Source: Triangularia verruculosa
Taxonomy: Eukaryota; Ascomycota; Sordariomycetes; Sordariales; Podosporaceae
NCBI GenBank assembly: GCA_033296885.1
Contig: MU863980.1
Location: 1-64,000 of the forward strand
Direction of reading: 5' to 3'
Length of the DNA stretch: 64,000 bases
Shown piece by piece: positions 46,304 through 57,767 of the stretch (its first letter is position 1; each line of letters starts with the position of its first letter). The notes below the pieces were generated by a model. It saw only the letters and a program-made list of their open reading frames with translations, made no database searches and had not been told where the DNA came from. The position numbers and the translations under genes are program-made.

Positions 46304-47562
46304 GATGGATGGATTTGTTCAAAGCGTCCCATTCCGGCCGGTCCATCCATCCGCTTCTGGACTTGTTACTTGTTGCTTGCTCTTGTTGTTGTTGTTGGAC
46401 CGGGGGTGGGGGGTGTGGGATATGGAAGCAGGGGGTGGTAAAGGATGGCACGGATGCGAACTGGGGAGTTGAGCTGGGATTACCCCCGGTGATGGTGAGC
46501 CGGGGATGGAGAACAAGAAGGTTTGGACTCCACTGTTGATAACTAATCGGTGGTCAGCGGGAGAGGAACATTTCGAAACTTGACAGCATGGCTACGGGCC
46601 TTACTACGCTGGGGGAGGGGGGTTTACTAGTCATGTTATGGGATGATGGGTGGAAGTGTCGGGGTATTATGGCGAGAGGCTGACATCACGACATATTTCT
46701 GCTCGCGCGGGGGAGGCGAATACCTAATGAAGGTTTGTGTTTTGGGTCTTTCTTTCGATGGGAGGAGCAGTTTCTCTTGGGAAAATTGTTGCTCGTTCGT
46801 CGGAAAGGTTTGTTTACCTGTAACCAGTCTCTGGGCAGGGCTGGGCTGGATGAACTCGATGATCTACCCAATATCTGAAACTTGAAGCTGAAGGGGGGGG
46901 GAGTATAGAATCCTAGAGGAAAATCCTCACGATGGAGGGTAGGTACCACCACCACCACTGTCCTTTGAACAGGCAGGATTTCCTCACAGGGGAGGCCTGT
47001 TCATCAACCCGCTCGGACCGTTGAACATGACCACCGGCGATATCCGCCCTCCCTTCCTTCCCGTGGCCGAAGACCGAGACCGGGAGTTCGTTGCCATGAC
47101 TTTATTTTGCTCTGATATACCGATGACAACTAGGTAGGTACCTAGGTATGGTGATAGATTGCCACCTCAGGTACCTTTGCTCGGTGGTGTACGCAGGTCC
47201 CAAGAAGGCAAAGAACAAAAAAAAAAAAGATATAACGCATGAATCTTCGAGATCAGCCGTGCATGGAGTTTGCACATATAGTAAAAGAACTGGATGGATT
47301 CCCGTTCTCTGTTCATGCATGCCATTACACCGAAGCAGCACGTTTTCTTGTCAACCTGTGATTGATGATGGTTGAAGAAACGCATGAAGATGGTTAGCTA
47401 TAGGTAGACTAGCGTAAGAACTAACATGAACAACACGTCAACGCTAAAAGAAGGTGAAGTGCTTCTTTCGGCTCAATTTCCGAGGTCATGGTTTCTTGGC
47501 AGGGGTTTTTGTCCGTTAGCCCTGTGGATTCTTACACTAGTTGATTTGAGGTTGGAAACAGT

Positions 47563-47682
47563 GGGGGAGAGGGGGGCATCGCATTATCTTGATTGTTGCT
47601 GGTCATTGTTTGTCGGTGGGGAGAGGGGGGCATCGCATTATCTTGATTGTTGCTGGTCATTGTTTGTCGGTGGGGAGAGGGG
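47563..47682 (+). repeat. 54-bp tandem duplication (2.2 copies)
   Basis: Two nearly perfect 54-bp units beginning at the G-rich motif GGGGAGAGGGGGGCATCGC, followed by a partial third. No coding sense is seen; most likely a recent slippage or unequal-exchange product. Confidence 0.88.
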
Positions 47683-49970
47683 TGGATATCAAGCGGGTAG
47701 AGATTAAGGGGGAGGGGCTAGAAGGAGGGAAGCATTGTCTGTGTTGTGGTGATCTAGACTGGGGATATGGACTGGATACGGAGGAATCAGTTGAAGGGTG
47801 CTCCCGTGATTGAATCGGGAGATTGGGAAGTGGGCTAGGGGAGGGAAGGGTTCTAGAAGGAGAAGGGGAGGGGGGTGTATGACTGGGAGGTTGATGAATA
47901 GGTAGGTAGGTAAGCGGCTTCAGGTTGTTCTTGGGGGGGGCGGTTCGTGAGAATGATCGTCATGGTGAGTTCTGTTTAACAATACACTAGAGATCTGCCT
48001 GTCGAGCTGCTGTAGCGGATCTAGAGCCTCATCGTGGTGATATCATGTTCTAGATCCTCGGCCACAGACTCACGTGAGAAGGAGGCAAGTCACTGAAGCC
48101 ATCAAAAAGACTTGATGTAAGAAATTGAAATCCAGGCATAAGCTGTGAACGTATGTCATTTCCCGTTAGGACAACTTCAAATAAGACCCCAACGCTGTCT
48201 ACAGCCTGTTTGCTCGTGGTCAACGCTAGGCAGGTAGCTGAGATCACACCATATGCCTCTAAACTCTGGAATTCTTACAACATTTCTTCCTCGTTTTGCT
48301 CCTACAAGCTGCCTGTTGATTAATGACGCTGGATCCCATCTTTAATCTGAGTCCCCGCGAGCATGCATTTAGAAACCTCATGAGTGTCTGGAAATCTTTG
48401 TTTCATACATTCCACATTCCTGATTGTCCTTGAACTACAAACATCAGTCATAGAGCCGTAGGGCTGATCGGGCTAGAAAGACAACCATGGAATAGTTGTT
48501 GAACTGGGAACTCGACGATGGCTATTGACATGCTTGCTACCATATCTTCTAACATAGAGTGATAGTTCCCGAAAGACGAGTAAGAAATAACTCTCACTGA
48601 CCGCAAGCACCAACCCGGACCTGCCATAAAGTTAGCGTTCGTATCAGGACAAAGATAATTCTTGGTCACGAAGAGTTCCAAACAGCTATATCGACGAGAA
48701 ATATAATATCTGTCTTGGCCACCGCCCGCGTAGGGAAGATTGGTATCGCTTTTGCCTACCTGAGAACTCGCTGGATAGTAGCTGACTTACACTGACGTAT
48801 TCTCTATTCAGATCATGGGCCTATGTTTACTTGTGGTCTTTGGCGGCTGGATTCAAGGGTACTATCCCAATGCAAACTGATCTGACGTTTTACTAGAAAT
48901 CTCAGACAAGACGAAATCATACTCTTCTACCGATGATATGATATCAGCAACGAATTGCAAAGCCTTTGATAAATTCAGCTTTTCGCCAAAGAGCTTTATG
49001 TCTTTACTGACAATTGTCAAAGTGTGCAGCGTCTTCGGCAGGGATTATCACATGTTCTTGCTTGCTCAGCCACCCCGCTCCGAAGATCGGTATGAAGGTG
49101 TCTCTGCAGTCCTCTTCCTTAGCTTCGTTGTGGCTATGTTGTAGATGCAGGCAAGGACTCCAAGACTCAAGACAGCTGAGCTGTGTGGCCTTGACATGAA
49201 TCAGATAAGATGGATTACAAATCTGAGCGAGTATGGTGGTCCTCTAACAATTGTTCGGGTTAGTCTGGATAACGCCATCGAAGGCCGTTGTTGCTTGATA
49301 AGGGGGTCCTTAAGGAGTCTTACATTGAAACTGATTGGTCAATGAGACAAACTCCTACCCCGAGTCGGGTTGTTTTACCTACCCGTTGTTGCGGAAGAGG
49401 GCTCGACTGGACCGACTTACACGGAGACATGATGGCTTGGCACATGCACCCCACTTGCCGTTAAGCTTAGCGGGTGGGGGAGCCGCTAAAGATGAACTCC
49501 ACTAACGGTTGTTGGTCTGCCCTATGAGGAGCTTGTATCTTTTTCGATGGGGATTCCTCTCTATGGTGGCCAAGAAGGATGTACTCCGTTAGCATCGGAT
49601 ATGATGTCGACAAGAGGAATTGGAGATCGGATGCTGCCCGGGAAGCGGCACCGCCCAGAAGTCCCAGAAGTTGGGGTGCAGGTAGGTGCCTACCGCTTCC
49701 GGCTACAGCAGGGTGTAACTGCCAAAGACCAGGGCGGACTAGTATGAATCTGGCGCCGAGTTCGCTGTAGGCAGGTGCACGCAATTGCTTCAACATCTCA
49801 CGCGCTTTCAGACGCCGTTGCCTCCTCATCACGGGGATATTGACGACAATGCCAGGAACCTCTTGCCTTTCGATCATGAGACGGACAGATGTGTTTCTGC
49901 TGTCTCCAGTTGCCTTACCTACTTGAACTGACGGATATACCACCGTGTGCTACCCCGGATATTCGCCATC

Positions 49971-52229
49971 ATGGCACAGCAAGACACCAGGTCCGGCACA
50001 TCTCCCCCGGTTGAACCATCTCAGGCTCAGTTTTCCGAGAACACCCGAGACATTCCGGGACCGATGCGCCCAAGTGAGGTCACCGAGCACGCACGCATAA
50101 GACGCAATACCGCCTGTGTGCGGTGCCGTGACGCCAAAGTACGCTGTAATGCCAGCTCTGCCTCCGGCCAGCCATGTCTACGCTGTTCCAAACTCGAGCT
50201 GCAATGTGTGGTGGATAAAAGTCACAAGCGGACGTCGAGGAGGAGGTAACATGAACTTCCACTTAGGATAGCACCCAAAACTAACCATTGGCACACACAT
50301 ATACAGTAAACTCGAGGAATTGGCCGCCGAAGTACAGAATATCAAGGACGCCGTGGTAGCTCCTCGGCCAGTCCTCGACCTTCACCAGCATCACCAGCAT
50401 GGTCATCTTCATTTCGGGGCTCCATCCACTGCCGCGGAACCATACATTCCTCCTCTCCCGGCACCGAGTATAAGTACCAACTCTGTTAGCAGCAACGCCA
50501 TTTTCAACCGGCCACGACTCTACTCCGTCTCCAGTGAACATGCAGTACCGCCACCACTTACACCAGCAGGTAGCAATGTTCCATCAACAACTGGCCACAC
50601 TCAGCATCCGGCCGAGCCAAGGGCGCTCGGCTCTCGGGTCTTCTCAGGAGAAGACATAGACTACTACTTTGAGAAGTACTTTGAGCACTTCCATCCCTAC
50701 CTCCCCATCGTCCGGGTCAAAGACCCAAACGCATGTTACGAACGTGGACAGGTCCTTTTCTGGGCCATCATCATGACAGCGTGCCGCCGCTTCGCCCGAG
50801 ATGCTACCGCCTTCCAATTCCTGATCGACTCCCTTCTTCCCCTCATTTGGAGCGCCATCTCACAACCTCCGTTGGATCTATCGGTCATTAACGCCGTCTT
50901 ACTCCTCGCAACATGGCCGTTTCCCACAATCAGGTTTTTGTCTGACCCGTCGATGATATTTGCAGGGATAGCAATGAACTCGTCTTTCTTAATGGGACTC
51001 CATACGGGCAGGGGGTCGCACTCAGAGTTTAAACATGCGACAGAGGAGAATGACACCACAGACGAAGAAGCCACGTTCACTTGGGCGGGGTGTGCTATCA
51101 TCTCTCACAGAGTGTCGGCATACATGGGGTGTCCCTCGGCCAGCTCCCTATTCAACAAGACAGTCGACCAGTTGCTTGATGGTAGCAGTCAGTTCCCATT
51201 ACCCAGGTATTTTTTCTTGCACTTGGAGACTGCCCGGTTTGCGAATCGTGTCAGCAGGACCATGTGTGCTTCGCTGGAGGAAGCTCAGGGGGTGAGCCAT
51301 CACTTGGTGGCGTATATGGAGGAGGAGTACACCAAGATTCAGAAGCTGCTATATCCAGACAACTCAAGTATGTATGCTACCCGCATATTCTTACGGGTTC
51401 CAACTGACAATAGTAGATCTTGACCACTTCACTCTTTTGTCCACACTCCTCGAAATTCAAACCTACTACTTCATGCCTTTACCCGGCTACAGCCCAGAAC
51501 TCCTCAAGAGAAACGCCATCAAATGCTATACCACCGCTGAGTCTCTCATCCATCAAGCGGCCTCAAAACTCCACCGGGAAACAGCCTTTCTGCACTATGC
51601 TCCTCACTTCGTCTTTCGGACTCTTTTGTCGGCAATCTGTGTGATTATGAGGGTTCATTTGTCTTCTTACACGAAGGGTTTCCAAGCAGATACAGTTGAC
51701 TCACTCATCAAGAAAGCCATAAGAGCGCTGAGAATATGCTCGGTGCAAGAAGGGGACCTGCATGTCCGATGCGCAGGTATGCTAGAGAGTTACTGGGAGA
51801 TGAGAAAGAGGTCGAATCATTGGTGCAGGACGGGGGTGAGCGTGTACACACACCGTCTGGGGGCGAGTTTGACGTTTGACTGTTTGAGGAGGTGGAAGAG
51901 GGATGTGGAGATTGCGAGGGATAATGGGCGGGGGGTTATTGGGCCTGGTGGGACGAAGGAGGTAGAGAATGCAGATGGGAATAAGAAGGTGGAAAACAAT
52001 GTGAATGTTGAGAGAACTGGTGAGTTGAATGAAACGTGATATCCCGAAAGAGAATTGAATCTAACGTTGGGTAACAGCAGAGGGACCAAGACCGACGACG
52101 AATACAGATATGGGGATGGCAGATCCGTTCCAGCGGTTTGATTGGAGTGTGTTTATGGATGATTTTGACTGGAGCTTCACGAACACGTCGACTTCGTCGT
52201 CGTTTATGGGGCCCATGGGACCGACGTGA
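49971..52229 (+). CDS. Zn2Cys6 transcription factor, Leu3/War1-like
   Basis: Fungal binuclear-cluster regulator. Four exons: 49971-50245, 50307-51367, 51417-52019 and 52078-52229; 696 aa; introns of 61, 49 and 58 nt, each with plausible donor and acceptor. The cluster CVRCRDAKVRC, then CLRCSKLELQC lies near residues 45-75, followed by the linker HKRTSRRSKLEELAAEVQ, a basic then coiled-coil dimerisation segment as in Leu3/War1-type factors. The middle homology region contains YYFEKYFEHFHPYLPIV and WAIIMTACRRFARD. Exon 4 encodes an acidic/aromatic end (DPFQRFDWSVFMDDFDW) typical of activation domains; without splicing, exon 3 would end early in GELNET. An in-frame ATG 24 nt upstream is possible. 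Acceptor of intron 3 is a CAGCAG tandem (one-residue variant). Target genes unknown; the Leu3/War1 assignment is from memory of the linker. Confidence 0.88.
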
Positions 52230-52450
52230 GGAGATTCGAGGTTGGACTCGACTTGCAAATGGGATCGGTTATTTCATGGCCGGTTGGGAATGTCTCTTCT
52301 GAATATGTCGAGCTTGGAGTGGAAGTATACCCGGTGTTTGAATTGCATTTGGCTTTTTTATACATGCTACATAAAAATAAAACTGTTTCCCAAAAAGGTT
52401 TCGTCTATTTATTTGAGAAAAAAAGCAAAAAGAGTTCGATACTCTGGCCT

Positions 52451-52476
52451 GCAATCGAACCCGTGGGTTCGGTTGC
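52451..52476. repeat. 12-bp inverted repeat (hairpin)
   Basis: GCAATCGAACCC and GGGTTCGGTTGC flank a 2-nt spacer; one mismatch. It lies about 220 bp downstream of the Zn2Cys6 stop and may form a stem in its 3' UTR. Confidence 0.7.
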
Positions 52477-53169
52477 GCCGAGAGTACCTAATCTCTGTTA
52501 GGTGGGAAGGTACAGCGGATATTCGGGCGTCCCCTCATACCGCTTGACCACATCACCCCTCCTCGAGCCTCCCCGATTGCTATCTCTTGCCAAAATCCTA
52601 AATTATATCCCCGGGAGCGCTCTGGGGGGAAGGAGCACCTCAGTTGGTGGGGTGGTGTTGGGGAGGGAGGGAAGGAGCATGAAGGGGAAGGAGCGCAGGG
52701 GAGCAAAGGGCAACTGGTTGTGAAGTAATTTTTCTTGGTGTTGCAGGCAGAAGCAATCAGTCTGGTAGCAAGTGGCTGCTCCTTAAGCTGTCAATTGTTT
52801 TGCTGGCTTTCTAGACAAGGACGGGGGAATTGGTATCATGTTATGACCTGAATGAACAACAAGATAACTGATGCTGAGGTTGATTGAGAGCTATTTCAGG
52901 GTATCCATGTCAGCAGATGATAAGCAAGATAGACACTGCCAGTGATTTTCAATTTATCCTGGGACACATTTATGAGGCGGTTTAAGTCTCTTCAATCCAC
53001 ATCAAGTTTGATCATGTCAAGGTGAAAAAGGGTAGAGGTCGTGATGGGAAAAAGGGATAAAGTTGTTTAGAACTGATCATGTGAAGGAGCAGTGGGGTGA
53101 ATGGCTAATAAGCTGACACTATTGCTCTGCTGAATCCTATATCTTGATGTCCGTCACTTTCAAGGCTTC

Positions 53170-53645
53170 TCACTGATCGTTGAGGCTCAAAGTCCGTAGC
53201 TGGAAACTCCGCTCCGGATCCCGTTGGCCCAGGAACATGCGGCAAAGGTCGTCCGAGACTTGATCTTGGCGCTCCGGATCCACACCTCTTCCCCGGATCT
53301 CGGTTGCGGGGTTGATATCGTCAAAGATCAGATGAAAATGACTTGAAGGCTTGTGAGAAGAAGACACTGGATTAAACCTTATACTATATCGACGTAGCCC
53401 TTGATCAGACGCAAGGTCTCACAGAGAATCCCCAAGGCCATTCTCATATGATTCTTTCGCAAAGTCCATAAACCTAAGCATGAACTTGCAGGAACTGCCG
53501 CATGGCACACCGCTTGTCGTCTGGTGACATCCCCGGAGGAGACGAGCCGCTTGAGGTGATGCTCCTTTGCAAGGTTGGCCCAGATCCCACCTGCAGCCGA
53601 GAAACCCGCCGTGCACATCAACTGCTGAAAAACGGTCATGATCAC
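53170..53645 (-). pseudogene. Decayed protein-coding sequence, unknown family
   Basis: A minus-strand frame with good fungal codon use reads MDFAKESYENGLGDSL, hits a TGA, and continues in the same frame as DLASDQGLRRYSIRFNP, HLIFDDINPATEIRGRG and DPERQDQVSDDLCRMFLGQ, ending LSLNDQ. Upstream the more coding-like frame is another one (AKEHHLKRLVSSGDV), implying a frameshift or an intron. One in-frame stop and a frame change suggest a broken gene. I do not recognise the protein. An alternative is a real gene with introns I failed to place. Confidence 0.4.
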
Positions 53646-54259
53646 AGAGGTGATGCCACGATGGCGATGACGCGCTTCCAGGTTAGCTTAATGCGAAGCT
53701 TAAAATTCCTGGGGTCTGGTGATGATGTCGAACATCTTGCACGTGCTGAAGCGAACAGGACGAGAGTCTGAAGATTCAAGCGAGATAGCACGAGACCTGT
53801 CCCATGGTAGCATTTTGGCTGGGGACCCAAGTCACTTTCTACCCAGAGGACACGGGCCAAGCCGCACACCGATAGCCGAGGCTCGCGGGTTACCAGTAAC
53901 AGAAAGGAAGACCGGCCAATTGCAAAATACGGAGCGCACGGCTTTGAACCACCAGGTCATCGGGGCCTTCCTTGCCTGAACCTAACGTCGTCTGATGCTT
54001 TGCAACTTGACCGGCGCGCCTTTTCGATAATCTTTTTGTCGAGAACCAGCAACACCAACAATGGCTTCGAGTCTGCACTAACAGCAAAAGTCAACCCACA
54101 CCACCGTTTGACCGCCACCGGCCGCTTGTTTTGATAGCTGTTTCTCGCCCAGCCTCCACTTTCCCGCTTCGACGACACTTCACTGAGTCGCGATACCTAC
54201 GCATTTGACACCTTGACATTGCGTCAGTCCCAACACGCATTCGCGCGCGCAAATTCACA

Positions 54260-55805
54260 ATGGCACCCTCTTCCAACCGCTCCTCTGTTGTTGGCTCCGA
54301 GCCCAACGGCAACGGAAACCACACCAACCTCTTGTCAAGCAGCATCTCCTCCCTTTCCTCGTCTATGAACTCCCCTCGGCCCAGTTCTTCGTCTTCGCAC
54401 ATCACAAAAACATACCGCCAAGCCTCCACTCTGTTCCTTACGCGTCGCCTGCCTGAGGCGCTGTCAACCGTCCTCCCTTTGGTATCTCCCGTCCCTCAAG
54501 CTGAAAGCGATCCCAATGGTCCCTTCGACCCAGCCCCCGCAGCCAAAGCATCCCGCTCCTCCCGCATCAAGGTCTGGTCGCTATACCTGACCATTCTCAA
54601 CGCGATCCTAGAGCTTGATTCCGATGAGGGTAAAGCCGCCTTCGGAACAGCTGAGTGGCGCGCGCTATGCCACAAGGTTAGGGATGGAGAGATCTGGGAA
54701 GAGGTTGTCAAGAATGGCTACCATGGCGTAGACGGAGATGTAGATGCTGACGTTGTAATCAACCTGTAAGTTTCCTACTATATCTCTCTAGTCAAACTAT
54801 ACTAACCCCATACCCAGCGCAACCATCCTCCTCGCCCACGCCAAAACCCAAAACCTCACCCAAACCCGCCTAGAAACCTACCTCTCCTACTCGCCCTCAC
54901 CCCTGCCTACCCAGCTGGACTTTTCCCGCTCCAACTCTCGCCCACCCCACCTCCGCGAGCGCTCCAACTCCATCGCTTCGCGCAACGGAGGAAACGGCAC
55001 AGACACCCCCCGCGACCTTGCCTCGCGGTTGAAACTTCTTGAGCTTTACACCCTCCACGTCCTACCCCGCAACCAAGAATGGGTGTACGCCAAGGAATTC
55101 ATCTCCGTTTCCCCCATCCTGGACGACGAGCGCCGAGAAGCTTTTCTCCAGGCGCTTGAATCGCTGCAGGAAGAGCAGAAGGAATTCGAAAGAATCGAAG
55201 AGGAGAAGCGTAAGGCGAACGAGGAAAGGATCAAGCGAGACATTGAAGAGGCGAGGAGACTAAGAGCTGAAAATGAAGAGCGGGAGAGGAAGAGACTCGA
55301 GGAGGAGAGACAGAAGCGGGAGAGGGAGGAAAAGGAGCGGAAAGAAAAGATTGCCGGGAAGAAGAAGAGCAAGGTGACAGAGGGGGACTTTGGGCTGGAT
55401 GATGGGGCGAGTGTGGGCTCGGGGACGAGTAGTGGGACTGCGAAGCCGAAGAGAAAGGGGGGACTGGCGAAGGTGCCGCCTAGTAGTGTGAAGAAGGGAG
55501 GGGGTGCCAAGATGCCGGTTGGGGGTCCTGCTGGTGGTAAGCCGAGGAGGGAGAGCGATGGGACGATGACGCTGGCGAATAGGGCGACGATGGTGCTGGG
55601 GAATTTGAAGGGGGCGGTTGATCAGATTGCGGCGGCGTGGCAGATGAATCCGTTTGCGATGTACAGGTTCTTGGCGTTTATCATTGGGTTGGTGGTTGTT
55701 TTTGGGAGAAAGAAGACGAGGGAGAGGGTGATGAGGCTGATGGGGGTTGCTTGGGCCAAGGTGGCTGCTACTGCGGGCATGGGGACCAAGGTCAGCTACA
55801 TTTGA
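54260..55805 (+). CDS. PEX26: PEX26-like tail-anchored peroxin
   Basis: Peroxisomal membrane anchor for the Pex1-Pex6 AAA ATPases that recycle the import receptor Pex5; functional equivalent of yeast Pex15. Exons 54260-54765 and 54818-55805 with a 52-nt intron; 497 aa. Seen: Ser-rich N-terminus (LLSSSISSLSSSMNSP), helical TPR-like segment (TYRQASTLFLTRRLPEALST), a conserved NQEWVYAKEFISVSPIL, a long Glu/Arg coiled coil (ERIEEEKRKANEERIKRD), then Gly/Lys-rich sequence and near the C-terminus one membrane segment (MYRFLAFIIGLVVVFG) followed by a short basic tail, as expected of tail-anchored Pex26. Codon bias shifts from C-ending to G-ending. A foldback element begins 24 bp after the stop. Confidence 0.87.
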
Positions 55806-56688
55806 GCGGTTGTCGAAATGGGGGGCCGGCCAGATCCAGGGACTTATCAAGCATTTGACCTCTGTTAAACCTTAACGAGGTCCGTATACAGTTGATCTTA
55901 TGCCGCGCTCTAAGAAAGGCCCGTCCGAAACAAAATTCTGGTAGTTAGAGGACCTCGGAGGAGAGGCGTAACAGCTTTCCAGCCTTCTATACCGGAAGAG
56001 GAGAGGCGGCTTTTGATTGCCTTTTCTCCTAGGCCCTTCAGCTGCTGGAATTTTGTTTTGGACTGGCCTTTCTTAGAGCGCGGCACAAGATCAACTACAT
56101 ACGGACCTCGTTAACGTTTAGAGGTCAAATGCTTGATAAGTCCCTGGATCTGGCTGTATATCATGTGTGTGTTCTGGGTTGAACTCGTTTCTGATTCTTT
56201 CTTGCATCGCGAGCTGGGGCGCTCTTTTCCGGTCTTGTTTTTTATCCACTAATTGTTTCCTTGTTACGCAACCTTATTTACTGCAATAGTTTTTTTGCAT
56301 TGTCATGATGGAGATGAAAAAAAGAGAGAATATAATATCAGCTTGGTATAAGACTTAGTATAGCACAGAGAGAGAGAGAGGAAAGAGAAGAACAGAAGAA
56401 GTATTACACTCTTTGAACTGATAATCTGCAAGTATTTGTATTCATTGACAGAATATGTTCCTCCCAAGCTCGCTCTCCAGGGGGGTATTATGACAAGCAT
56501 TCGTTCTTTTTAAAAACCAGTCTCTTCTCGCTTCCGAACTCCATAAACGCCATTTCTATGCATCTCATTTTTCACCACACATCTAGATGATATCAAACCC
56601 GTATCTCATCGCCACAACGCAAAATATCCCCAAAAACCAAACCAAAACAAAACAAAAAAACCGCTGCCCAGCCCAGGGCACACCGCTA
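55806..56688. other. Convergent intergenic region with foldback element and AG microsatellite
   Basis: 883 bp between the PEX26 and RDS3 stops. The first part is occupied by the foldback element (55829-56154). A short (AG)n tract lies at about 56365-56385. The rest is AT-rich 3' UTR-like sequence. Confidence 0.6.
55829..56154. mobile_element. Foldback/MITE-type element with about 110-bp terminal inverted repeats
   Basis: The left arm 55829-55938 and right arm 56048-56154 are inverted copies: both run GCCAGATCCAGGGACTTATC, AAGCATTTGACCTCT, then (after a short variable patch) AACGAGGTCCGTAT, GTTGATCTT, TGCCGCGCTCTAAGAAAGGC and end in AAACAAAATTC. By eye about 90% of positions match. The 109-bp centre has no ORF and contains two GGAGAGGCG motifs. 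No target-site duplication is evident at the outer edges. It lies within the likely 3' UTR of the PEX26-like gene, so the transcript could form a long hairpin. Confidence 0.8.
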
Positions 56689-57146
56689 CTAAAACCCCGT
56701 TCGATTCGTCTTCTTTTGGTAAAACAGCTGCATTCCCACACACATGTGTCAGCAAAACCACCTATTTTTTCTTCGATAAAGGGAAACATACATCAGTCCT
56801 GGAACTACCCAGGTTTATGATCTTGGGACACCCGTCGCGGTCTTTTTCGAGGCGGGTGCACTCGAAGCAGTAAAAGGCGTCGGAGATGCCTTCACCGCCG
56901 CAGACGACGCACTTGTTCTGGTAGTTGCCGAAGGAGCACTCGTCGCAGATGCGGACGAGGGTGGTGGGGCGGACGTACGAGTCGCAGACGGGGCACTTGC
57001 CGTCGCACTTGTCGCAGAGGCGGCCGATGGCGATGCCGGGTTGTTTGCGGCACATTACTAGGTCTCTTTTGGGCGGGGGGGGTTAGTGGTGAGGGAGAAG
57101 GGGGGGGGGGATCTGGGGAAGGGGCTTACGGGTGATGGCGGGACAT
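56689..57146 (-). CDS. RDS3: RDS3/PHF5A, SF3b zinc-finger subunit
   Basis: Knot-like zinc protein of the SF3b complex of U2 snRNP, close to the branch-site pocket. Three exons on the minus strand: 57146-57130 (17 nt, MSRHHP), 57065-56792 and 56727-56689 (13 codons with stop); introns of 64 nt each; 109 aa (human PHF5A is 110). Seen: DLVMCRKQPGIAIGRLCDKC, CPVCDSYVRPTTLVRICDEC, CVVCGGEGISDAFYC, and EKDRDGCPKIINLGSSRTD, then LFYQKKTNRTGF from the last exon. Thirteen or more Cys are conserved. If the last intron is ignored the protein would end CFPLSKKK, which does not fit the family; the spliced end LFYQKK does. The middle acceptor is AAG. Diverges from a second splicing gene. Confidence 0.96.
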
Positions 57147-57767
57147 TTTGGTGGTTTAGGCTGTGACTTTGAGACTATCGAGGGAATATTATGTGTAATG
57201 GGAGGTAGGTATCGAGTGGTGGTAGTGGTAGTGGTGGTGGTGGTGGTGGTGATAGTGGTCGTCGCAAAATGTATGCAAATGGTTGGACGCGGTAAAGATA
57301 CGCGTCGATTTCAGTGGAAATGGTAATTTATCAGCCTCGGCAGGCAAGCGCGATCGAATGCGCACAGTGTGGCGCATCATCTTCACAGTGGCCCAGACAG
57401 CCTTGCCGCGTCTTTTCTCCACACGCCAAATGTGTGGAGAACCTGGAGCTTCAAAGGTTCGGGGGGAACGTGGGGTTTGATCATCTCCCAGCATCGTCCA
57501 TCTAAGCTTCCTGCATCTTTGCATCTCTGGTTGCCCGTGGTCTGCTTTTTTTTTTCTCTTGCTATTTCGATTTCGTTGGGGAGTTTTTCGAGAATTATAC
57601 CAGAAGCCGGGTCCAGTTCTTGACCGCGATTTCTTCCTTTTTTTCCCCCAGGGTTGCGACAGCATCCGATCTACCTGCAGCACATACCTATTGTTCCCCC
57701 CGAGGCTGCCCACCTCCAGCTCCGCGCGACAAGCTGACATTTCAGTTTGCTACATTTTTCAAATCCA
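57147..57767. promoter_or_regulatory. Divergent promoter of RDS3 and the pinin-domain gene
   Basis: 621 bp including a GTGGTA/GTG microsatellite at about 57220-57255 on the RDS3 side and a pyrimidine-rich leader before the pinin-domain ATG. Both genes act in splicing. No TATA box identified. Confidence 0.55.

Larger units (their letters stand above)
38890..49970. other. About 11 kb without a recognisable gene
   Basis: I read both strands for codon bias, conserved motifs and exon-like pieces and found none; the longest ORFs (for example minus 39238-39804) are compositional. The region starts with the STE12 upstream sequence and ends with that of the Zn2Cys6 factor. It holds a 9-bp minisatellite (39825-39875), a MITE-like element (46043-46303), a 54-bp tandem duplication (47563-47682), an A-run at 44395-44412, and a long mixed-composition sequence that is not AT-rich, so wholesale RIP is not indicated. 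It may contain long leaders, regulatory DNA or non-coding transcripts. Confidence 0.5.
52230..54259. other. Intergenic region with a hairpin and gene remains
   Basis: 2 kb between the Zn2Cys6 factor and the PEX26-like gene. It contains a short hairpin at 52451-52476, remains of a minus-strand coding sequence at 53170-53645, and the PEX26 upstream region. The stretch 52700-53150 shows nothing of note. Confidence 0.5.

Noticed and set aside
52431..52510. tRNA gene on the minus strand suggested by a B-box-like GGGTTCGATT
   Set aside because: No matching acceptor stem, A box or paired T-arm; the sequence is a simple hairpin instead.
56762..57055. RDS3 ending in CFPLSKKK without the last intron
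   Set aside because: Family proteins end with LFY-K-K sequence, which appears after a GTATGT-CAG intron a few bases downstream.
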